Shown piece by piece: positions 1 through 6,334 of a stretch of 9,516 nucleotides of DNA. A program made the position numbers and the translations under genes. The DNA is taken from positions 1 through 9,516 of the forward strand of contig JASFBJ010000137.1 in assembly GCA_030149585.1 (NCBI GenBank). Reading direction: 5' to 3'. Numbering within the stretch: position 1 is the stretch's first letter; each line of letters begins with the position of its first letter. Below the pieces are notes generated by a model. The model saw nothing but the letters and a program-made list of their open reading frames with translations. It made no database searches and was not told where the DNA came from. The stretch is from Desulfobacterales bacterium. Its GTDB lineage: Bacteria; Desulfobacterota; Desulfobacteria; Desulfobacterales; JASFBJ01.

Positions 1-1
1 C

Positions 2-271
2 ATTAGAAAGCGGATTCATCATGTGATCGGCTCAATTCTCTTCTTTGCCCGTGAATTTTGTAAAAAAGAGGAAGACACTACCTTTGATGCCAGGCTGGCC
101 CTGGCTTTGGCACGCTCCTTTCTTACCTCAATCAGGTTTGAATTAAACGATACCTTTGCAGGGGAGATGAGCCTGCGGGCCAATTTTTTAATGGAAAAAA
201 TTATCTGTTTCAACGAGGAAAAACAACCCTGGCAAGAGTTTAGTCTGCCTGAGGCAATACTCTATTATTAA
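2..271 (+). CDS. 3' end of an unrecognised gene upstream of the GAK genes (partial)
   Basis: The reading frame is open from the window edge (first full codon at 2) to a TAA at 269-271. The gene therefore almost certainly starts upstream, and the in-frame GTG at 23 is not needed as a start. The visible 89 residues are soluble and mostly alpha-helical in character, with a Phe/Leu-rich middle and a C-terminal end reading LPEAILYY. I see no motif that names the family. Only 15 bp separate the stop from the ATP-grasp gene, so it is very probably the preceding gene of the same operon and may be a GAK-associated component. It is not the end of a CofD-like protein, because a CofD C-terminus is present further downstream in the fused gene at 1156. 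Coding status is fairly secure; function is unknown. Confidence 0.7.
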   Translation: MRKRIHHVIGSILFFAREFCKKEEDTTFDARLALALARSFLTSIRFELNDTFAGEMSLRANFLMEKIICFNEEKQPWQEFSLPEAILYY

Positions 272-286
272 CAAAGAAAGGAAAAG

Positions 287-1159
287 ATGAAAATTGCTGT
301 AGTTGGAACCCTTGGTGGCTGGTCATCGGAAAGGCTTGCTGATGCCGTTGAAGCAGCGACAGGGTATAGACTTTTGATAGATATGGCCAGGATCAGCCTT
401 TCCCTGCCGGATGGCAGGCTTTTTTATGAAAATAACGAGCTCAGCGGTCTTGACGGCATTTTGATCAAAAAAATCGGTTCTTCCTGTTTTCCCGATCTGC
501 TGGAACGCCTGGAAACCCTTCGCTGCCTGAGCGAAAAGGGCATGCCCATATTTTCAAGACCGGAAAAAATTCTTCGGGTTCTTGACCGCCTTGCATGTAC
601 TATTACCTTGCAGACCGGCGGCATTCCAATGCCGCAGACCACCATCACCGAAGATGTTGACGCAGCGCTTATAGCGGTGGCAAAATACGGCGAAGCAGTT
701 TTTAAACCCCTGTATTCCACCAAGGCAAGGGGTATGCGCGTGATTGAAGATGGTAATGGGGCAAAGGAGAAGATTGAGAAGTATCGCCAAAAAAATAATA
801 CCATGTACATTCAGAAAAAAATAGACATAGGCAAACATGATCTGGGCATTGTTTTTCTTGGTGGAAAATATTTGACCACCTACGCCCGCTGCAAGGCTGA
901 TAATGCCTGGAACACCACCACAGCTTCTGGCGGAAAATACGGCGCTTATACACCGACTGCTGATATCATTGACCTGGCTCACAAGGCACAGTCTCTTTTT
1001 GGGCTCGATTTTACCTGCGTTGATGTTGCCCTTACGTCTGAAGGGCCGTTTATTTTTGAGGTTTCAGCTTTTGGAGGTTTCCGCGGCATTCTGGAAGCTG
1101 GAAAGATTGATGCTGCTAAAGCCTACGCCGAATATGCCATAGGGAGGATTTCTCAATGA
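287..1159 (+). CDS. GAK system ATP-grasp enzyme (RimK-like)
   Basis: This 290-residue protein is a RimK-like ATP-grasp ligase of the type found in GAK clusters. Family knowledge suggests ATP-dependent carboxylate-amine ligation; the substrate is unknown. An AAAGGA ribosome binding site precedes the ATG. The N-terminal ~100 residues form the pre-grasp part. VFKPLYSTKARGM (138-150) is the ATP-binding Lys and small loop, YIQKKI (174-179) is the hinge strand, VDVALT (245-250) carries a metal-ligand Asp, and FEVSAFGGFRGI (257-268) is the terminal motif. In classical RimK enzymes the last motif reads EVNSSPGL, with Asn as a metal ligand. Here Ser260 takes that place and Pro is missing, which may be a subfamily trait or a change in activity. 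It overlaps the next gene by an ATGA, a sign of translational coupling. Family assignment is confident; the GAK label also rests on the neighbours. Confidence 0.9.
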   Translation: MKIAVVGTLGGWSSERLADAVEAATGYRLLIDMARISLSLPDGRLFYENNELSGLDGILIKKIGSSCFPDLLERLETLRCLSEKGMPIFSRPEKILRVLDRLACTITLQTGGIPMPQTTITEDVDAALIAVAKYGEAVFKPLYSTKARGMRVIEDGNGAKEKIEKYRQKNNTMYIQKKIDIGKHDLGIVFLGGKYLTTYARCKADNAWNTTTASGGKYGAYTPTADIIDLAHKAQSLFGLDFTCVDVALTSEGPFIFEVSAFGGFRGILEAGKIDAAKAYAEYAIGRISQ

Positions 1160-2679
1160 AATTTCACATTCAAGATCTAAGCCGGCTTTCTTCAGATATG
1201 CTGCAAGGCGCCCTTCTTGAGCATCATGTATATTTATGCTTTGAAGATTGCCGGATTAACGTGCATTGCAGCCATAAGGAACTGGCGGACAACCTTATTC
1301 ATTATTTTTCCCCCTTTCTCACAGATGGCAGCGAGATGCCGGATATAACCATTCAGGCCATTATATCTGAGCCCCCGGAGTTTGATAGAAGGCTTCAGGT
1401 AAAAACACCGGATCTGGGCAAGATAAAAATAAAGGAAGAGTGGCTTGATCTTGCTCCAAACAGCCGTCTTGTTCATAAGCGGCTCACCGGCATGGCCTTT
1501 GTTTTTGGCGGTGATATTAATCTGGCGGCAGGGCCTTGTCTTGAAAATGCCAATCAGGTAATCAATTTCATCAACAACCGTTTTATTGCCTGGAAATTAA
1601 ACCAGGGCTACCTGCTCGGTCATGCCGCTGGAGTGACATATAAGGGAAAAGGCATGGCCATAGCCGGATTTTCCGGCATGGGGAAATCGACTCTGGCCCT
1701 GCACCTGATGAGCCGCGGCACCAGTTTTGTCTCCAACGACCGGCTTATGGCACTGGCCGACCAGACCCTGCATGGCAATCCCAGCATCTTTCGTCTCTTT
1801 GCCCATCGCTTCAGCAAAGAAGAAAGTCAGGCAAATCTTTTCAGCGACCTTGAAAAAATGATAGCCGGCAAACACTGCCTTGTTGTTCATATCCCTGACC
1901 CTATGCGCAAAATCATCCGCCATCATCTCCTCAGGTTTCAGGAATTAATGCCCGCGGATTTTGACTTGCATGGCGCCAGCATCGGCAATCTCATTCTCAC
2001 GGCAGGATTTTTAGAAAACCGGCGCCATCCGGATCTGGTTATTTATACCTTTTCAAAACTTGTTGAAGTACGCGGAGTAGTGCGTCCCGTCATTAACGAA
2101 AATTATCATCTGGCCGTGGAACTTGAAGATGGCCGTATTATTGAAGGTCAGCATCAAATCACCGGCAAGGAAGTTAAACCCCTTACAGTCCCTGTAAAAC
2201 GATTATTTATAATTGACAGGGAAAAAAACGGCAGGGAAATAACGGTCTGTATTCGCAACAAGGTAAAAGAGTTAATTTGCAATGCCGAGCTTATCTGCTA
2301 TCCCATGGGAAGCTTTTATACCAGTCTTCTGGCCACCTTGCTGCCCAAAGGTATAGGCGCTGCCATAAGTCAGAACAGTTGTCCCAAGGTGTTTATCCCT
2401 TCAATGGGTTTTGATCCTGAAACAATTGGAATGACGGTAATGGATCAGGTGCTGGCTCTATTGGCCACCCTGCAAAAAAACGCGCCTGACTCTGGAGTTG
2501 GTGAGCTTTTGAATTTTGTGATTATTGACAGCAAACGCGGCACCTATAATACCAAGCCGGACAAGAGGGAAATCAGAGCGCTTGGTATTGAAGTAATTGA
2601 TATGTCTCTTGTCAGCAAGAAAAGTAAACCTTTGATTGATTCAATGCTGCTACTGGACATTTTATTATCTCTGGCATGA
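1156..2679 (+). CDS. Chimeric HprK-related kinase B / CofD-like protein (apparent GAK gene fusion)
   Basis: This 507-residue product joins two GAK proteins. Residues 1 to about 195 resemble an HprK-related kinase: a variable N-terminal domain, GHAAG (155-159), the P-loop GFSGMGKST (171-179), and FVSNDR (191-196) in the place of the Asp pair that follows the P-loop in HprK. From RLMALAD (196-202) on, the sequence is CofD/YvcK-like: LFAHRF, then GNLILTAGF, VEVRGVVRP, ELEDGRIIEGQ, a PMGSFYTSLL loop, the FDPETIG segment and GIEVID near the end. The HprK C-terminal half, with its signature loop, is missing. So is the CofD N-terminus, with its glycine-rich GGTG and Asp-Asp-Gly-Gly-Ser-Ser motifs. 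Separate GAK kinase and CofD-like proteins are each clearly longer than the portions kept here. The start has a good site (GGGAGGA, 1142-1148) and overlaps the ATP-grasp stop. The fusion probably disables or alters both activities. Domain calls are confident; whether the join is biological is open. Confidence 0.88.
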   Translation: MKFHIQDLSRLSSDMLQGALLEHHVYLCFEDCRINVHCSHKELADNLIHYFSPFLTDGSEMPDITIQAIISEPPEFDRRLQVKTPDLGKIKIKEEWLDLAPNSRLVHKRLTGMAFVFGGDINLAAGPCLENANQVINFINNRFIAWKLNQGYLLGHAAGVTYKGKGMAIAGFSGMGKSTLALHLMSRGTSFVSNDRLMALADQTLHGNPSIFRLFAHRFSKEESQANLFSDLEKMIAGKHCLVVHIPDPMRKIIRHHLLRFQELMPADFDLHGASIGNLILTAGFLENRRHPDLVIYTFSKLVEVRGVVRPVINENYHLAVELEDGRIIEGQHQITGKEVKPLTVPVKRLFIIDREKNGREITVCIRNKVKELICNAELICYPMGSFYTSLLATLLPKGIGAAISQNSCPKVFIPSMGFDPETIGMTVMDQVLALLATLQKNAPDSGVGELLNFVIIDSKRGTYNTKPDKREIRALGIEVIDMSLVSKKSKPLIDSMLLLDILLSLA

Positions 2680-2718
2680 TAGGCTGGATTAAAACCTTAA
2701 ACATAAAAGGAAATAATT

Positions 2719-3072
2719 ATGGAAAAACAAAAAGTGAGCACAAAAAAAAGAATGGCGATTTCTGAAATAACCGGACTTCTGCGTGATTTTGCTGATGGTC
2801 TTGACAAGGGCAGGCTTACCCTGGAACAGGACGGCGATATCCTTGATCTCACTATTCCTGCCGATGTTGAGGCCAAAATAAGCGGTCAGCGCAAGGAGGA
2901 AAAGGAGAAATTCAGCCTGGAGCTTTCCTGGAAACAGGCGGATGAAAGTCCATCCATCCAAATTAATCCTGAAGATCAAATCGATGAGAACAAAAAAGAA
3001 GGAGCTGGGGAAGATGGAACCGGAGAAAAAGAAGTCGGGGAAGAATCGCTGACCGATACATTTACCCCTTAG
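2719..3072 (+). CDS. amphi-Trp domain-containing protein (GAK system)
   Basis: This small protein (117 residues) matches the amphi-Trp family, the 'A' of the GAK cluster. Residues 4-71 show the family pattern: a basic start (KVSTKKRM), an amphipathic helix (ISEITGLLRDFADGL), a strand region (GRLTLEQDGDILDLTIP), a charged linker, and the closing strand FSLELSW with the signature Trp71. The family has no established biochemical role, but it recurs next to ATP-grasp, HprK-like and CofD-like genes. The tail after about residue 75 is long, Glu/Asp/Gly/Lys-rich and probably disordered. There are no Cys residues and no signal peptide. AAAAGGAAA (2705-2713) serves as ribosome binding site. A 39-bp gap follows the fused kinase gene, which suggests the same operon. 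No strong intrinsic terminator is visible just after the stop. Confidence 0.9.
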   Translation: MEKQKVSTKKRMAISEITGLLRDFADGLDKGRLTLEQDGDILDLTIPADVEAKISGQRKEEKEKFSLELSWKQADESPSIQINPEDQIDENKKEGAGEDGTGEKEVGEESLTDTFTP

Positions 3073-3123
3073 ATTTCGAAAATGACTTTATATTTTAAGC
3101 GCCGATGCATCCCGCCCGGCTGC

Positions 3124-3169
3124 GGTGCGAAAGCCCGGAATATGCTTGATATTTCTGCGCTTTCGCGCC
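3124..3169. repeat. Long hairpin in a GC-rich island
   Basis: An 11-bp stem (3124-3134 with 3159-3169, one G-T wobble) encloses a 24-nt loop. The core arms are GCGAAAGC and GCTTTCGC. It sits in a GC-rich patch (about 3098-3182) that contrasts with the AT-rich flanks. There is no T-run after the stem, so it is not a standard terminator. It could be part of a dispersed intergenic repeat or a site for a protein; no second copy is present in this window. Confidence 0.45.
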
Positions 3170-3199
3170 TTGCCGGCCAGGTTTTTAAACACTTATAAT
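3170..3199 (+). promoter_or_regulatory. Possible sigma-70 promoter ahead of the DUF3562 gene
   Basis: TTGCCG (3170-3175) and TATAAT (3194-3199) are separated by 18 bp, right after the GC-rich hairpin. The -10 box is perfect; the -35 box is partial. Transcription would start near 3206 and give a leader of about 150 nt before the gene at 3354. Assigned by eye only. Confidence 0.35.
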
Positions 3200-3353
3200 G
3201 TTAAATACAAAAGAAAAATTTTCTACTCAGCTTATGAACAAAAGACATATATAGGCCAATTACCTGTTGGGATTACCGGAGAAATTGCTTTCGGAGTACT
3301 GTCTCATTGGTATGTACGCTACAATATGAATAAATGCAACAGGTGGAAAAACT

Positions 3354-3596
3354 ATGACAGCAACATCTCTCTATAAAACTGAAAAAGAGAAACAACAACA
3401 TTTATCAACGATTTCAATGCTTGCCCATGAGTTGGAAGTTCCTGAAAACTCCATGAAACAGCTCTATGAAGAGGAGCTGTGTGTGCTGCAAGAACATGCA
3501 CGAATAAGAATATATCTTTCTGTTCTTGTAAGTCGCAAGATAAAAGAAAAGTTAACAGGCAAAAGACCGAAGAATCTATTCAAAGTCGGCGATTGA
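3354..3596 (+). CDS. DUF3562 family small protein
   Basis: This 80-residue protein has the DUF3562 layout. A helix containing ISMLAHELEVP (20-30) is followed by a second around VPENSMKQLYEEELCVLQE, then the characteristic HARIRIYLSVLVSRKIKEKL. The family pattern is a conserved LA.E.....P motif, a YE.EL....L core, AR...(F/Y)L..L.. and a final R..(V/I)+..L. The family has no known function; its members are short, soluble, helical proteins. AGGTGG (3341-3346) lies 7 nt before the ATG and fixes the start. The gene stands alone, about 280 bp after the GAK operon, and ends in TGA. Reading through that TGA gives no credible extension. Confidence 0.8.
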   Translation: MTATSLYKTEKEKQQHLSTISMLAHELEVPENSMKQLYEEELCVLQEHARIRIYLSVLVSRKIKEKLTGKRPKNLFKVGD

Positions 3597-3848
3597 TTAC
3601 AGTACAACCAGGTTCATTCACTCGTTTATCGACATCTTTGATGCGCCCATAAAACAGCACTTTTTCAAACATAATTGCCCCATATTCCATATTATAAAAA
3701 TCTGCAAATAACAGGTATCAAATAGGAAACGACCAATAGTATAAAAATGATAATCAAGAAAATGTCTATCAGAGGTATTTTCTGTTCTTTTTCCCTTTTA
3801 AATATAAATAAAAAATATTTACTCAAAGATAATAAAATGCAAATATTT
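3597..3848. other. AT-rich intergenic stretch with two doubtful minus-strand mini-ORFs
   Basis: No confident gene lies here. On the minus strand, a TTG-started 44-codon frame (3826 to 3692) encodes one clear hydrophobic helix preceded by a basic segment. It ends next to a 36-codon ATG frame (3690 to 3580). Neither has a visible ribosome binding site. They lie just downstream of the hydrolase gene, on the same strand. No intrinsic terminator for the hydrolase gene was recognised. Confidence 0.4.
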
Positions 3849-4652
3849 TTATTGGTTAGAAATAAAATCGGTTAAAATCCGCAATGTTTCTTCAGAATTC
3901 TCCTGAAAAAAAGAATGCCCGGCACCTTTGATGATATGAAGCCTGGCATCAGGTATTTTGCTTGCCAGAAGATACGAGTTTTCAGGCGGCATCATTTGAT
4001 CCTGATCGCCGGTGAGTACCAGGGCAGGACATTTGATGTCCGCAAGACGCGCCCTTGCATTAAAATAACTCAAAGCCTGCATTTGACCGGCCGCCCCCTG
4101 GGGAGTTGGATAATACTGCAACCCCATACTGACGATTCCTTCCAGAACCTTATTATATTTCTTTATAAATTCAGGCGAATATAACACTTTAACTTTTTCC
4201 CGCAAACTATCTTGAGGTAATATGTCAGGATCAGCAGTTTTAGCTAAAAGCTGTATTATATTTTTATCTGCTGAAATGGCCTTTTTCCCTCCGTGTGTTG
4301 TGCAGCCAAGCGCTATGCTTTTTACTCTTTCAGGATAATCCAGAGCTAAAAGCTGCGCTATCAATCCACCCATGGAAACGCCCATGATGTGCGCGGTTTG
4401 CAGCTCCAAAACATCCATCAGGCCGATAACGTCCCCGGCCATATCAGATAAGGTATAAGGCTTGCTTGGTACTGTAGTGCCACCGACCCCGCGATTATCA
4501 AAGGTGATAACCCTCAAATATCTTGCTAAACCATTTATAATCGGCCCCCAGGTTTCCTTTACCGCTGAATAGCCACAAATTAAAATAAGAGGCTCTCCTG
4601 CTCCAATGTCCTGATAAGCTATTTCAATATTTTTAATTTTAGCAATTCTCAT
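3849..4652 (-). CDS. Alpha/beta hydrolase (3-oxoadipate enol-lactonase-like)
   Basis: This 267-residue alpha/beta-hydrolase-fold enzyme is probably a cytoplasmic esterase or lactonase, since there is no signal peptide. The catalytic triad is complete: the nucleophile elbow GVSMGG with Ser93, the acid Asp218 in TGDQDQMMP, and His246 in GAGHS. FDNRGVG (51-57) is the usual strand-turn segment, and residues 130-190 form the cap. The oxyanion region reads ICGYSA, with Cys replacing the common His before Gly. Length is typical for the family, which includes 3-oxoadipate enol-lactonases, epoxide hydrolases and plain esterases. Substrate cannot be chosen from sequence, and no aromatic-degradation genes are nearby. 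The start codon has only a distant GAGG, so initiation looks weak. The gene is divergent from the DUF6765 gene and has no obvious partner. Confidence 0.9.
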   Translation of the reverse strand: MRIAKIKNIEIAYQDIGAGEPLILICGYSAVKETWGPIINGLARYLRVITFDNRGVGGTTVPSKPYTLSDMAGDVIGLMDVLELQTAHIMGVSMGGLIAQLLALDYPERVKSIALGCTTHGGKKAISADKNIIQLLAKTADPDILPQDSLREKVKVLYSPEFIKKYNKVLEGIVSMGLQYYPTPQGAAGQMQALSYFNARARLADIKCPALVLTGDQDQMMPPENSYLLASKIPDARLHIIKGAGHSFFQENSEETLRILTDFISNQ

Positions 4653-4955
4653 GATTTATTTTAATAAGCCTCACTTTTTAAAAAATTAACAGGTTAATAA
4701 ATATTTTTTTAATACCAATATAAGATAAAACAGTTCCTGGCAAATCCAAACTTTATATAATCTCTGTTGCAAGAGAAATTTTATTTGTATATTTTCTACT
4801 TGATATAATTTGTAATTTCAGTTTATATATTTGCATCTCAATAATTTCACAGTATTATCAATCAGAAACATACTAATAATATTTTTTCATTCTATCCTGA
4901 CAAATGTTTATTATAATTCACTCTATAATTTATCATATCCTTAAGGAAAAAGATT
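4653..4955. other. AT-rich divergent intergenic region, likely promoters both ways
   Basis: This 303-bp region lies between the divergent hydrolase and DUF6765 genes. It is very AT-rich and holds several TATAAT-like boxes on the + strand (4756-4761, 4804-4809, 4912-4917, 4924-4929). None has a convincing -35 box at normal spacing, so no single promoter is called. I found no ORF, strong hairpin or known RNA motif. Confidence 0.5.
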
Positions 4956-5885
4956 ATGGAAAAAGATTTTCATTTTTATGTGACTTATGCCTTGGCCGCC
5001 AAAGCCGGATATAATAATGAAGACTCGTATATTATTGCCTATGCCTCCCAATATGTAGATGATAATAATGAGAGTCAATATCCCAAAAAAGGCGGGCTTC
5101 CCCAGTTTCCCTTTGGCATAAAATTTCAGGATGGATTTTTTCGTCCAATTATGACCCAGTCAATGTCTGTTAAATCTTTAGTCTATGAAATTCAAAAATT
5201 TGTTTATATTCCATTCCACTTCCTGCCTGGAGATAATAACCAGCCAATTGACAAAAAGCATAATAAATACAGCACAACGCCTGATTCCAAAAATGCCCGG
5301 CATTTATTAAGGAAAGCCTTGTCCAGCGGGAATCTATACTGGATCGGTATTGCTTTGCACACCTTTGCCGATACCTGGTCGCACCAGAATTTTACAGGAT
5401 ATGAGGAAGACTGGAATTCTGTTTTTAGCTGGCGCAATCCCTTTCGAGCCCTGGCTCCAAATATCGGCCATGCTGATGCTGGTCACCTTCCGGATGAAAT
5501 TTGTGCCACCTGGAATGACTATCGCTTTGCCAAACCCCAAAGAAAAATTGATAATCGAAAAAGAGCACTTCATGCCTGCAAACGCATTTTCCAGGAATTA
5601 AGAACCGCGCGCAAAGGGAATCTTTACTGGTCTTATGTGGCAAAAGATTTTAAAAAAATTATTAATGCAGATGATTATGACGACAGAATTGATAAAATAA
5701 AAAATTATTTAAACAATGCATCTCTTAAATATAAAAAAAATAAATGGCTTGATGATGCTGTTCAAGACAGAGAGGGAGAAACTTTATATGCTGCTGATAA
5801 TTTTGAAACAACCCATTGGTATAAATTTCAGTTAGCAGCCAAAGCGCATCTGGCTGAGGTTATGGATATGTTAAAAATCTATTAA
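4956..5885 (+). CDS. DUF6765 family protein (zinc-dependent phospholipase C-like pattern)
   Basis: This 309-residue protein fits the DUF6765 family. It opens with the typical MEKDFHFYVTYALA segment, followed by AYASQYVDD (28-36). The middle has IGIALHTFADTWSHQNF (130-146), containing an H-x3-D-x3-H arrangement (His135, Asp139, His143). GHADAGHLPD follows at 171-180. Together with His6, Asp35/36, His88 and His116, these look like metal ligands. The helix with spaced His and Asp resembles the zinc-dependent phospholipase C/S1-P1 nuclease fold; this is inference, since the family has no proven function. No signal peptide is visible. AAGGA (4943-4947) sits 8 nt before the ATG. The C-terminal part (residues 195-309) is helical and Lys-rich. 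Only 14 bp separate it from the phospholipase A2-like gene, suggesting one transcript. Confidence 0.85.
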   Translation: MEKDFHFYVTYALAAKAGYNNEDSYIIAYASQYVDDNNESQYPKKGGLPQFPFGIKFQDGFFRPIMTQSMSVKSLVYEIQKFVYIPFHFLPGDNNQPIDKKHNKYSTTPDSKNARHLLRKALSSGNLYWIGIALHTFADTWSHQNFTGYEEDWNSVFSWRNPFRALAPNIGHADAGHLPDEICATWNDYRFAKPQRKIDNRKRALHACKRIFQELRTARKGNLYWSYVAKDFKKIINADDYDDRIDKIKNYLNNASLKYKKNKWLDDAVQDREGETLYAADNFETTHWYKFQLAAKAHLAEVMDMLKIY

Positions 5886-5899
5886 AAAAAAGAGCAAAG

Positions 5900-6310
5900 A
5901 TGAAGCTTCCCAAAATCGGCGATACTATAACAACAAGAGATGCTTTAGAGCTGTGCCGGTATTTTAATTTTGATTATCTTATAAAACGTATTAAATCCAA
6001 CCCAAAAAAATATAAAGAGTGGAAATTTGACGGGTGCTCTGGCCTGCCGGATGAAGTACTGGGTTTTTTTATGGGAATAAACTGGAAAGATATAACCTAT
6101 AAGTGTTGTCTGCCGCACGATCTTTGCTATGGCTATGGAGACCCTGGGAATGCAGTTGAACGAAAGAGAGTTGACTTGAAATTTTATAAAGACCTGGTGT
6201 TCAAGGCAGGTATGAAAAAATGGTGTGCCTCGGCTTTTTTAATGGGTGTTCGAATGGGAGGGACAGAGACTTTTGGTCTATCCTTTTCATGGGGTTTTGC
6301 TCATAAATAA
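5900..6310 (+). CDS. Phospholipase A2-like small protein
   Basis: The 136-residue product carries the core motif of secreted phospholipases A2: FDGCSGLPD (43-51), then KCCLPHDLCYGYGDPGN (68-84), where His73-Asp74 matches the catalytic His and calcium-binding Asp. RVDLKFYKDL follows, with Asp92 where the second catalytic Asp is expected. Cys46, Cys69, Cys70, Cys76 and Cys109 could form disulfides, but there is no signal peptide, which is odd for this fold. Gly-rich residues 115-132 close the protein. Known members hydrolyse the sn-2 ester of phospholipids; activity here is inferred. The ribosome binding site is weak (only AAAG near the ATG), so it may depend on coupling to the upstream DUF6765 gene. 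A role as an effector, a self-directed defence toxin or a lipid-remodelling enzyme cannot be decided from sequence. Confidence 0.8.
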   Translation: MKLPKIGDTITTRDALELCRYFNFDYLIKRIKSNPKKYKEWKFDGCSGLPDEVLGFFMGINWKDITYKCCLPHDLCYGYGDPGNAVERKRVDLKFYKDLVFKAGMKKWCASAFLMGVRMGGTETFGLSFSWGFAHK

Positions 6311-6334
6311 AGAACTGGTCTATGGAGATTAAAT

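Noticed and set aside
23..271. GTG at 23 as a true start for the first gene
   Set aside because: The frame stays open to the window edge and there is no binding site, so this is the tail of a longer gene.
554..982. Long minus-strand frame inside the ATP-grasp gene
   Set aside because: It is antisense to a gene with clear domain motifs, and its translation lacks any coherent pattern.
3125..3376. 83-codon + strand frame starting in the GC-rich island
   Set aside because: No ribosome binding site, no recognisable family, composition shifts half way through, and it overlaps the start of the well-supported DUF3562 gene.
3594..3640. Possible Sec read-through of the DUF3562 TGA stop
   Set aside because: The protein already has normal family length, and the in-frame continuation is a short random-looking peptide without a suitable hairpin.
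4756..4929. Several TATAAT boxes upstream of DUF6765 as specific promoters
   Set aside because: None has a -35 box at 16-18 bp; such boxes are expected by chance in DNA this AT-rich.
5350..5601. Alternative + strand frame inside the DUF6765 gene
   Set aside because: It lies wholly within a gene with conserved His/Asp motifs and has no start signal.
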